Shown piece after piece: positions 1 through 5,322 of a stretch of DNA of 5,322 bases. This DNA comes from Actinomycetota bacterium (GTDB lineage: Bacteria; Actinomycetota; Humimicrobiia; Humimicrobiales; Humimicrobiaceae), in contig JAMCQQ010000519.1 in the NCBI GenBank assembly GCA_023379515.1, positions 1,486-6,807 on the forward strand, written 5' to 3'. Position 1 is the stretch's first letter. Each line of letters starts with the position of its first letter. The position numbers were made by a program, and so were the translations under genes. The notes beneath the pieces were generated by a model that was not told the origin of the DNA, did no database searches, and saw only the letters and a program-made list of their open reading frames with translations.

Positions 1-678
1 GAAGCCGGTAAAATTGCTGTAGGTGTTGTTGAAAAAGGTAATGTGGATTCGATTATTCCCGCATTCATTAATGCGGCGATGCCGCCCTGGTTTGTATATC
101 TGTTCATGATTACTTTACTTTCAGCCGCCATGTCAACCAGCAGCGGCCAATTGCATGCAATGGGAACTTCATTCGGAAGAGATGTATTCAGCAAGTCCAG
201 ATATTCAGCGGATTACAAGGAAGAAAAATCTACCAGAGGCGTAATCTCAACAAGAATAGGAATATTGATTGGGGTAATTGTAAGTTTTATACTTGGATAT
301 TTTCTGCCGATAAGCGTAGTTGCAAGGGCAACATCATTATTCTTTGGTTTATGCGCCGCAACATTTTTGCCAATGTATACTCTTGGTCTTTTCTGGAAAA
401 GAGCTAACAAAGCAGGAGCTCTATCCGGGATGATTGCAGGTATTGCAGCAAGCATATTCTGGATGTTCTTTGTTCATGAAGCAAATTCAAAAATATTCGG
501 AATTGTAAACTTCCTGACAGGAAAAACAAGTCTGCTGGGTGCACCATGGAAGAGTATGGATTCAATTGTTATAGCATTTCCACTTGCATTTATTGTTACG
601 GTAATAGTGACACTTTGCACAAAACCTATGCCAAGTGAAATGGTGGAAAAAGCATTCAAACCTGATCAGGCAGTCTGA
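1..678 (+). CDS. Sodium:solute symporter (SSS family), C-terminal part, 5' end outside window
   Basis: The frame is open from base 1, so only the last 225 residues are present. The GTG at 43 is an internal valine, not a start. The visible part has the SSS (LeuT-fold) pattern. A helix near residues 27-50 ends in SAAMSTSSGQL (S41 to L51), whose S45/T46 pair matches the conserved Ser/Thr that help bind Na+ in PutP and vSGLT. A charged loop follows, with the family's GRDVF sequence. About four more hydrophobic helices lie near 80-100, 105-130, 140-160 and 190-210. A short polar tail ends at TGA. The protein should be an inner-membrane Na+-coupled importer of a small organic solute. The family covers proline, acetate, monocarboxylates, pantothenate and sugars, and the substrate cannot be read from this fragment. 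It lies 148 bases upstream of two acyl-CoA ligase genes on the same strand, so a carboxylate substrate is plausible but inferred. It is separated from them by a hairpin and is probably its own transcription unit. Confidence 0.9.
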   Translation, partial: EAGKIAVGVVEKGNVDSIIPAFINAAMPPWFVYLFMITLLSAAMSTSSGQLHAMGTSFGRDVFSKSRYSADYKEEKSTRGVISTRIGILIGVIVSFILGYFLPISVVARATSLFFGLCAATFLPMYTLGLFWKRANKAGALSGMIAGIAASIFWMFFVHEANSKIFGIVNFLTGKTSLLGAPWKSMDSIVIAFPLAFIVTVIVTLCTKPMPSEMVEKAFKPDQAV

Positions 679-752
679 TAGTACGATATAAACCGGATAA
701 AGTTTGATTTGCTTATTAAAAAAATAGTGTAAAAAAATTATTTAAAATATAA

Positions 753-790
753 AATATAATCTCTGCCTGGATTCATGCAGAGATTATATT
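753..790 (+). terminator. Perfect 14-bp inverted repeat: probable terminator of the symporter gene, possibly an operator
   Basis: The arms AATATAATCTCTGC (753-766) and GCAGAGATTATATT (777-790) are exact reverse complements around a 10-base loop. The inner six pairs (CTCTGC/GCAGAG) are the G+C-rich core and the outer eight are all A-T. On the plus strand the repeat is followed by a modest T-rich stretch (to about 802). On the minus strand it would be followed by a long T-rich run (complement of 718-752). Its place in the only gap between two genes fits an intrinsic terminator for the symporter gene. The weak U-tract downstream and the TATAAT inside the left arm leave room for a second reading: a dimeric repressor site controlling the ligase operon. 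Confidence 0.5.
755..760 (+). promoter_or_regulatory. Possible -10 box (TATAAT) for the ligase operon
   Basis: An exact TATAAT lies 67 bases before the ligase start codon, behind a very A/T-rich tract (718-754) that could act as an UP-like element. No credible -35 hexamer stands at 16-18 bases spacing, where the sequence is almost all A. The box could therefore be chance in AT-rich DNA or an activator-dependent promoter. If real, transcription would begin near 766-768, so the inverted repeat would cover the -10 and the first transcribed bases, a classic repressor position. Confidence 0.25.
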
Positions 791-814
791 AATATTAGTT
801 TTGAGTGGATTTCC

Positions 815-820
815 AGGAGG
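815..820 (+). promoter_or_regulatory. Shine-Dalgarno site AGGAGG of the first ligase gene
   Basis: AGGAGG sits six bases before the ATG at 827. It is the best ribosome binding site in the window. It fixes the start of the first ligase and fits that gene being the head of the operon, since the following genes start inside or at the end of their predecessors with weaker sites. Confidence 0.85.
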
Positions 821-826
821 TTTTTA

Positions 827-2140
827 ATGAATGGTTTATACTGGGACGGTGAACATGAAACCATGCCCAGAGAAAAACTGAGAGAACTGCAGACTGAAAG
901 AATAAGAGCAACACTTGTAAATGTTTATGAGAATGTTAAATTTTACAAAGATAGGCTTGATAGCTGCGGATTGAATCCATATAAATTTAATGATATTGCT
1001 GATATCGTAAAGATACCTTTTACTACAAAAGATGATCTCCGGGATAATTACCCTTTTGGGCTTTTTGCCAGGCCTATGAAGGACATTGTCAGGATCCATT
1101 CTTCGTCAGGAACTACAGGAAACCCCACAGTTGTAAGTTATACTAAAAATGATATTGTGCTCTGGGGGAATTTGATAGCACGGGATCTCTATGGTACCGG
1201 AGTAAGACAAAATGACATCATTCAGAATAGCTATGGTTATGGACTTTTTACAGGCGGGTTGGGCCTTCATTATGGAGCAGAACTGCTTGGAGCAACAGTA
1301 ATTCCTGTATCAGGCGGAGTTACCGAAAGGCAGATAAAAATAATGACTGATTACGGTTCAACTGTCCTATGCTGCACACCGTCTTATGCTCTCTTTGTTG
1401 CGGAGGTCGGCAATGAAATGGGAGTTGATTTTTCAAAAATGCCGCTGAAGACCGGTATTTTTGGAGCGGAGCCGTGGACCGAAGAAATGAGACAGGAAAT
1501 AGAGTCAAGGTTGTTCATTGATGCAATTGATATCTATGGACTGAGCGAAATAATCGGTCCCGGGGTTTCATGTGAGTGCACCCAAAAGAAAGGGCTTCAT
1601 GTTGCAGAGGACCATTTCTTTGTTGAAATTGTGGACCCTGCGACAGATAAAGTCCTGGAACCAGGAAAACAGGGAGAAATTGTTTTCACTTCGCTTACAA
1701 AAGAAGCCATGCCCCTTTTAAGGTACAGGACAAGAGATCTTTCCGTCCTCAATGATGCACAATGTGCATGCGGCAGAACGCATAGCCGGATGAGAAAACC
1801 AATGGGCAGAACTGATGATATGCTGATTATAAGAGGGATTAATGTATTTCCGTCACAGATCGAGGAAGTCCTTATGAAAGTAAAAGAAATAGAACCGCAC
1901 TATCTCATTGTTGTGGAAAGGAAGAATTATCTTGACACCATCGAGCTCTGGGTTGAGGTTTCGGAAGATGTGTTTTCAGAAAAAATGAATGATCTTGAAA
2001 AATTTGAGTCTTCGGTAGAAAGCAAACTCTATTCTGCCATTGGAATAAATATAGATGTAAAGCTAAAGGAACCAAAAACCATAAAAAGAAGCGAAGGCAA
2101 GGCAAAAAGAGTGCTTGATAGGAGAAAAGGGGAAAAATAA
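827..2140 (+). CDS. paaK: Phenylacetate-CoA ligase family protein (first of a tandem pair)
   Basis: A 437-residue, full-length member of the PaaK branch of the ANL adenylate-forming enzymes. These cytoplasmic enzymes turn an arylacetate, ATP and CoA into arylacetyl-CoA, AMP and pyrophosphate. The motifs are in order: P-loop SSSGTTGNPT (92-101, Asn where many PaaK have Lys), pocket segment YGYGLFTGGLG (136-146) followed by HYGAE and IPVSGG, YGLSE (237-241), RYRTRD (299-304, ribose-binding Asp 304), hinge GRTDDMLIIRG with NVFPSQIEE (327-347), and C-terminal SEGKAKRV with the likely catalytic Lys 425. C249/C251 and C313/C315 form two CxC pairs that could hold a structural zinc. The pocket segment closely matches what I recall of classical PaaK from phenylacetate degraders, so an aryl acid is the best guess. 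The start is the ATG after AGGAGG. Its stop TAA shares one base with the next ATG. No other genes of the aerobic paa pathway are visible, so the role may be anaerobic activation or biosynthesis. Confidence 0.88.
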   Translation: MNGLYWDGEHETMPREKLRELQTERIRATLVNVYENVKFYKDRLDSCGLNPYKFNDIADIVKIPFTTKDDLRDNYPFGLFARPMKDIVRIHSSSGTTGNPTVVSYTKNDIVLWGNLIARDLYGTGVRQNDIIQNSYGYGLFTGGLGLHYGAELLGATVIPVSGGVTERQIKIMTDYGSTVLCCTPSYALFVAEVGNEMGVDFSKMPLKTGIFGAEPWTEEMRQEIESRLFIDAIDIYGLSEIIGPGVSCECTQKKGLHVAEDHFFVEIVDPATDKVLEPGKQGEIVFTSLTKEAMPLLRYRTRDLSVLNDAQCACGRTHSRMRKPMGRTDDMLIIRGINVFPSQIEEVLMKVKEIEPHYLIVVERKNYLDTIELWVEVSEDVFSEKMNDLEKFESSVESKLYSAIGINIDVKLKEPKTIKRSEGKAKRVLDRRKGEK

Positions 2141-3468
2141 TGGGTCAATCTTTAAAAAATAATCAGAATTTTTGGGATCCTGAAATATCAACAGCAAGCC
2201 GTGATAAAATTTCTGCTCTCCAGCTTGAAAACCTAAAAAAGACATTATGGCATTGCTATAACAACAACTCATTTTACAAAAAAAGAATAGATGAAGCAGG
2301 CTTAAACCCTGACAAATTAAAGGATTTAAGAGATATTGAAAGACTGCCGTTTACATCTAAGGACGAATTGCGTGAAAATTATCCATTTGGTTTATTTTGT
2401 ACTCCATTGAGCGAAGTTATAAGAATTCATGCTTCTTCGGGAACAACGGGTAATCCGACAGTTGTTGGTTACACAAGAGAGGATCTTGAAATATGGGCGG
2501 ATAATTTGATCCGTATAATGTATGACGTTGGTGTAAGAAAAGAAGATATCGTTCAGGTCAGCCATGGATTTGGTCTTTTTACAGGTGGTTTTGGATTTCA
2601 ATATGCAGCCGAAAAGCTTGGTGCATTGGTAATACCGATTTCGGCAGGAAATACTGAACGACAATTGAAAATCATGGCTGATTTTAAATCTACCGTACTT
2701 GCGTGCACACCATCTTATACTTTGCATATTGCAGAAGTTGGAGCAAAAGCAGGAATGGATTTAAGCAAGCTGAATTTGAAATATGGTTTTTTAGGTGCAG
2801 AACCATGGACAGAATCCATGCGGTCGGAAATTGAAAGCAGAATCAATATGAAAGCCTTTAACAGTTATGGACTTAGTGAAGTCATAGGGCCCGGAGTTTC
2901 ATGTGAATGTCTTGTTCAGGATGGCCTCCACATAAATGAGGATCATTTTTTCACTGAAGTTATTGATCCTGAAACTGGGAAAACTTTACCTGCAGGAAGC
3001 AAGGGTGAGCTGGTTTTTACGTCTCTTACTAAAAAAGCTTTTCCTGTAATAAGGTACCGGACAAAAGATATTTCATATCTGATGGGTGAAAAATGCAGTT
3101 GCGGAAAAACTTTTGTAAAGATGGCAGCGCCTATGGGCAGAACTGACGATATGCTCATAATCAGAGGAGTTAATGTATTTCCATCTCAAATAGAAGAAGT
3201 CATTTTTAAAATAAAAGACCTTGAGCCTCACTATTTGATAGTGATTACCCAGGATAATTTCATGGATAAGATAGAAGTATGGGTTGAAGTTTCGGAAGAT
3301 ATATTCCATGAAAAACTGATGGACCTCGAATTTTTTGAGAAGTCTATTGAGAGCAGGCTTTACTCTGCCATAGGCATCAGGATAAAGGTAAGCCTTAAAG
3401 AACCAAAAACAATTGCCAGGAGTGAGGGCAAGGCAAAAAGGGTCTGGGACCGAAGGCAAGAAAATTGA
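2140..3468 (+). CDS. Phenylacetate-CoA ligase family protein (second of a tandem pair, diverged pocket)
   Basis: A 442-residue, full-length paralogue of the preceding gene, aligning end to end with more than half of residues alike by eye. All catalytic motifs are kept: ASSGTTGNPT (98-107), YGLSE (243-247), RYRTKD (305-310), GRTDDMLIIRG (333-343), NVFPSQIEE, and SEGKAKRV with the probable catalytic Lys 431. The CxC pairs are kept too (C255/C257 and C319/C321). It should therefore be an active acid-CoA ligase. The segment that shapes the acyl pocket differs: HGFGLFTGGFG (142-152) then QYAAE and IPISAG, against YGYGLFTGGLG, HYGAE and IPVSGG upstream. A different carboxylic acid substrate is likely, so I give no gene symbol. 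The start ATG overlaps the upstream stop as TAATG, with a purine-rich GGGG about seven bases before it, which implies coupled translation. The pair arose by an old tandem duplication; the DNA is well diverged. Confidence 0.85.
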   Translation: MGQSLKNNQNFWDPEISTASRDKISALQLENLKKTLWHCYNNNSFYKKRIDEAGLNPDKLKDLRDIERLPFTSKDELRENYPFGLFCTPLSEVIRIHASSGTTGNPTVVGYTREDLEIWADNLIRIMYDVGVRKEDIVQVSHGFGLFTGGFGFQYAAEKLGALVIPISAGNTERQLKIMADFKSTVLACTPSYTLHIAEVGAKAGMDLSKLNLKYGFLGAEPWTESMRSEIESRINMKAFNSYGLSEVIGPGVSCECLVQDGLHINEDHFFTEVIDPETGKTLPAGSKGELVFTSLTKKAFPVIRYRTKDISYLMGEKCSCGKTFVKMAAPMGRTDDMLIIRGVNVFPSQIEEVIFKIKDLEPHYLIVITQDNFMDKIEVWVEVSEDIFHEKLMDLEFFEKSIESRLYSAIGIRIKVSLKEPKTIARSEGKAKRVWDRRQEN

Positions 3469-4346
3469 GCGTTGTTGAAAAAAAGGTAAGAGAATTAGTT
3501 GTAAAAGAAGTAAAATATATCTCCAATCTTTTTCCTTATAATTTTAAGAAATTTTTAAATCCAAGCTTGATCCACAGTCAGAATGTAATGTCATTTATAA
3601 ATAATGATTCTCCTGCCGCTTCAGTATTTTCATCTGATTTTTTATATAAGCTGACAAATCTGCTGGCAGGAATTGAGCTGACTGCGATCGGAATAAACAT
3701 GCACAGCTTTAATGCCAATGATTTTATGTTATTGACAGGTAACAAAAAGTTTGGTCATAAAAATGAAAAATCTTATACTCTCGATCTCCTGTTCGGAGAT
3801 ATTTTTTATTCAAGGGCGGTAGTTTATTTTATGAAATACGGAGATTTTCTGATCTTTGAAGAAATACTTCATTCCTTAAAGCAGGCGCATAAAAGTAAGC
3901 TCCTCTTTCACCAGCAATTAGTCGAAGTGATAAATAAAGACATAATCGAAATAAACAGAGGAGCTGCTGCCCAAAAAAATTATCCGCAAGTTATTAAAAA
4001 ATATGAAAATCAAATAGGAAAATTAATAGATGAAAGTCTTGATTTGATAATTGGTATAAATTCACTGTTCAAAACTTCATTTATTATAGGGTGGGGTCTG
4101 TTTGCAGACTGTAAAAAAATAAAGTTTCCTGCAGACTTGATAAATAAATTCATAATGATCAAAGCTTATAATGATCTTGAAAATTTTTTCAATCAGCTTC
4201 CCAAAGAAGCATCCAGTCTTAAAAAAATTAAAAATATCAGCTACCAAAAAAATTTTATTAAAAGCGAATTAAATGATATCATATCAAATTTGAAACCCGG
4301 TTGGCTTAAAGCAAATTTTAAAGTTTTGGAAAGGTCCTGTTTATGA
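3465..4346 (+). CDS. Uncharacterised helical protein, possible degenerate isoprenoid-synthase/HepS-like subunit
   Basis: This 293-residue protein is not one I recognise with certainty. It is rich in Lys, Asn, Ile and Phe, has no signal peptide or clear membrane helix, and looks all-helical. Two stretches resemble landmarks of trans-prenyl diphosphate synthases. GIELTAIGINMHSFNAND (69-86) sits where the family has the helix ending in HDDxxD, but the Asp-rich motif is missing. LLFGDIFYSRAVVYFMKYGD (108-127) matches the conserved GD helix. A later helix with SLFKTSF (200-206) resembles the lysine-containing helix before the second Asp motif, which is also absent. A non-catalytic partner like HepS (component I of heptaprenyl diphosphate synthase) fits the size and pattern, so a catalytic partner would be expected nearby. 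This is a fold guess, not a function call. The start is TTG: the frame has a stop at 3423 and no ATG until residue 42. TTG overlaps the upstream stop by four bases (TTGA), with a weak AAGG before it. Confidence 0.5.
   Translation: MSVVEKKVRELVVKEVKYISNLFPYNFKKFLNPSLIHSQNVMSFINNDSPAASVFSSDFLYKLTNLLAGIELTAIGINMHSFNANDFMLLTGNKKFGHKNEKSYTLDLLFGDIFYSRAVVYFMKYGDFLIFEEILHSLKQAHKSKLLFHQQLVEVINKDIIEINRGAAAQKNYPQVIKKYENQIGKLIDESLDLIIGINSLFKTSFIIGWGLFADCKKIKFPADLINKFIMIKAYNDLENFFNQLPKEASSLKKIKNISYQKNFIKSELNDIISNLKPGWLKANFKVLERSCL
4328..4334 (+). promoter_or_regulatory. Ribosome binding site GGAAAGG of the radical SAM gene
   Basis: GGAAAGG lies inside the end of the preceding gene, eight bases before the ATG at 4343. 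It supports that start, which overlaps the upstream stop as ATGA. Confidence 0.55.
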
Positions 4347-5322
4347 AACCTGACTTAATATTGATTCATGCACCCAGTGTTTATGATTTCAGGAAGAAAA
4401 GTATAATGTTTGGTCCGATGAGCGACCTTGTCCCCTCTACTCCTATTTTTGAAATGTACCCCATCGGATTTTTAACCATTGCAAATTATCTGTTCAAAAG
4501 AGGCTTGCATGCAAGAATAATAAATTTAGCCTACCGGATGTACCAGGAACCCGGTCTGGATGTTGAGAAATTCATAAAAAATCTTAAGTGCCATGCCTTT
4601 GGAATCGATCTCCATTGGCTTCCTCATTGTCAGGGTTCTACAGAAATAGCAAAAATAATAAAAAAATATCATCCTGATGTTCCCGTAATTTTTGGAGGTT
4701 TTTCAGCATCTTATTTTTACAAAGAGCTTGCAGAATTTCCGGAAGTCGATTACATCGTCAGAGGCGACTCTACCGAAGAGCCGCTGTTTAATTTGATAAA
4801 AACAATCAAGAACGGCGGTCCCGAAGATCTTAGGGATATTCCAAATTTGATATGGAAAAAAGACGGAAAGCCTGTTTACAATCCCTTAAAGTGTATTTCT
4901 ACCGATCTGGAAGAAATAGATTTTGACTATAGCATAATGTTTAAGGAGGCACTCCGGTATAAGGATATAAGAAGCCTGGTTCCATTCTGTGACTGGTTTA
5001 AATATCCTATTACAACTATCACTGTGGTAAGAGGCTGTAATAGAAACTGCTCGAATTGCGGTGGTTCCAGATATGCATTCGAGATTTTTGGAGAAAGAAC
5101 AAAGCCGGCATTTAGAAGTCCTCAAAGACTTGTTGATGAAATAAAAAATATTGGTAAGTTTATAAATTCCCCGATATTTTTACTTGGAGATTTGAACAGT
5201 AACGGCAGGCAGTATGTGGAGGAATTTTTTGAATGTGCAAAACGGCTCGATAAAAACTTACAGATATTTTTTGAGTTTTTTGATCCTCCCGGCAGATGGT
5301 TTTTTGATGAAGCTGCAAAAAT
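4343..5322 (+). CDS. B12-binding domain/radical SAM protein, N-terminal 326 residues (3' end outside window)
   Basis: The frame runs open from the ATG at 4343 through the right edge. An N-terminal Rossmann-like cobalamin-binding type domain covers roughly residues 1-150, with IFGGFSAS (116-123, the Gly-Gly turn) and VDYIVRGDSTEEP (135-147), equivalent to the family's VRGEGE. The radical SAM cluster motif CNRNCSNC follows (C232, C236, C239), the standard CxxxCxxC that binds the 4Fe-4S cluster and SAM. The N-terminal block PSVYDFRK (11-18) through STPIFEMYPIGF (32-43) and GIDLHWLPH (87-95) match my memory of the TIGR04190 (Ta0216-type) family, whose function is unknown. The usual DxHxxG cobalamin-ligating motif is not visible; its place is taken by INLAYRMY. 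Any B12 would then be bound base-on or not at all. The class includes methyltransferases and ring-forming enzymes of the BchE type, but the substrate here is unknown. It is the last visible gene of the operon, overlapping its neighbour by four bases. Confidence 0.85.
   Translation, partial: MKPDLILIHAPSVYDFRKKSIMFGPMSDLVPSTPIFEMYPIGFLTIANYLFKRGLHARIINLAYRMYQEPGLDVEKFIKNLKCHAFGIDLHWLPHCQGSTEIAKIIKKYHPDVPVIFGGFSASYFYKELAEFPEVDYIVRGDSTEEPLFNLIKTIKNGGPEDLRDIPNLIWKKDGKPVYNPLKCISTDLEEIDFDYSIMFKEALRYKDIRSLVPFCDWFKYPITTITVVRGCNRNCSNCGGSRYAFEIFGERTKPAFRSPQRLVDEIKNIGKFINSPIFLLGDLNSNGRQYVEEFFECAKRLDKNLQIFFEFFDPPGRWFFDEAAK

Noticed and set aside
43..678. GTG at 43 as the start of a short symporter-like gene
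   Set aside because: The reading frame stays open to base 1 with protein-like sequence before it, and the product would lack most of the SSS core. It is an internal valine codon of a gene cut by the window edge.
704..730. TTGATT (704-709) with a downstream TAGTGT as a promoter
   Set aside because: The spacing is 15 bases and the -10 match is poor. It is not supportable in such AT-rich DNA.
2392..2727. 111-residue open frame on the minus strand
   Set aside because: It is antisense to the P-loop and pocket region of the second ligase, and its composition (many Cys, Ser and Arg, no domain) is that of a shadow frame.
3073..3459. 128-residue open frame on the minus strand
   Set aside because: It lies wholly inside the second ligase gene, whose conserved motifs (GRTDDMLIIRG, SEGKAKRV) are in the plus frame. 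The minus product has no recognisable domain.
827..3468. Tandem ligase genes as one gene split by a frameshift, or an assembly duplication
   Set aside because: Each copy is full length with a complete motif set and its own start and stop, and the two DNA sequences are well diverged. This is a genuine paralogous pair.
4886..5125. 79-residue open frame on the minus strand near the right edge
   Set aside because: It is antisense to the radical SAM gene, including the codons for its CxxxCxxC motif. The plus frame is open for 980 bases and carries clear family motifs.

Overview
The window is an AT-rich stretch in which every recognisable gene is on the plus strand. It looks like chromosomal metabolic DNA from a low-G+C bacterium, probably an anaerobe. 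The reasons are strong Shine-Dalgarno sites (AGGAGG before the first ligase), tightly overlapping genes, and a mix of arylacetate-type CoA ligases with a B12-binding/radical SAM enzyme. I cannot place it in a phylum from the sequence. There are no mobile elements, RNA genes or CRISPR arrays that I can support.

Layout. Bases 1-678 are the 3' part of a sodium:solute symporter (SSS) gene, cut by the left edge. Bases 679-826 are the only real intergenic gap. It holds a perfect 14-bp inverted repeat (753-790) that may be the symporter terminator, an operator, or both, since a TATAAT box lies inside its left arm. From 827 a tight operon begins: a phenylacetate-CoA ligase (PaaK) family gene (827-2140), a second diverged PaaK paralogue (2140-3468), an unnamed 293-residue helical protein that I read as a degenerate isoprenoid-synthase/HepS-like protein (3465-4346), and a B12-binding-domain radical SAM protein (4343 to beyond the right edge). 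The overlaps are 1, 4 and 4 bases, so the four genes are very probably co-transcribed and translationally coupled.

How they may work together. The two ligases would turn a carboxylic acid, by family an arylacetate, into its CoA thioester with ATP, and the symporter just upstream could import such an acid. The two ligases differ in the segment that lines the acyl pocket, so they probably have different substrates. The last two genes do not belong to known phenylacetate catabolism. A catalytically dead prenyl-synthase-like subunit plus a radical SAM/B12 enzyme suggests a biosynthetic route to a prenylated or otherwise lipid-like product made from an activated acid. That is inference. The association of these four genes is the most interesting thing in the window.
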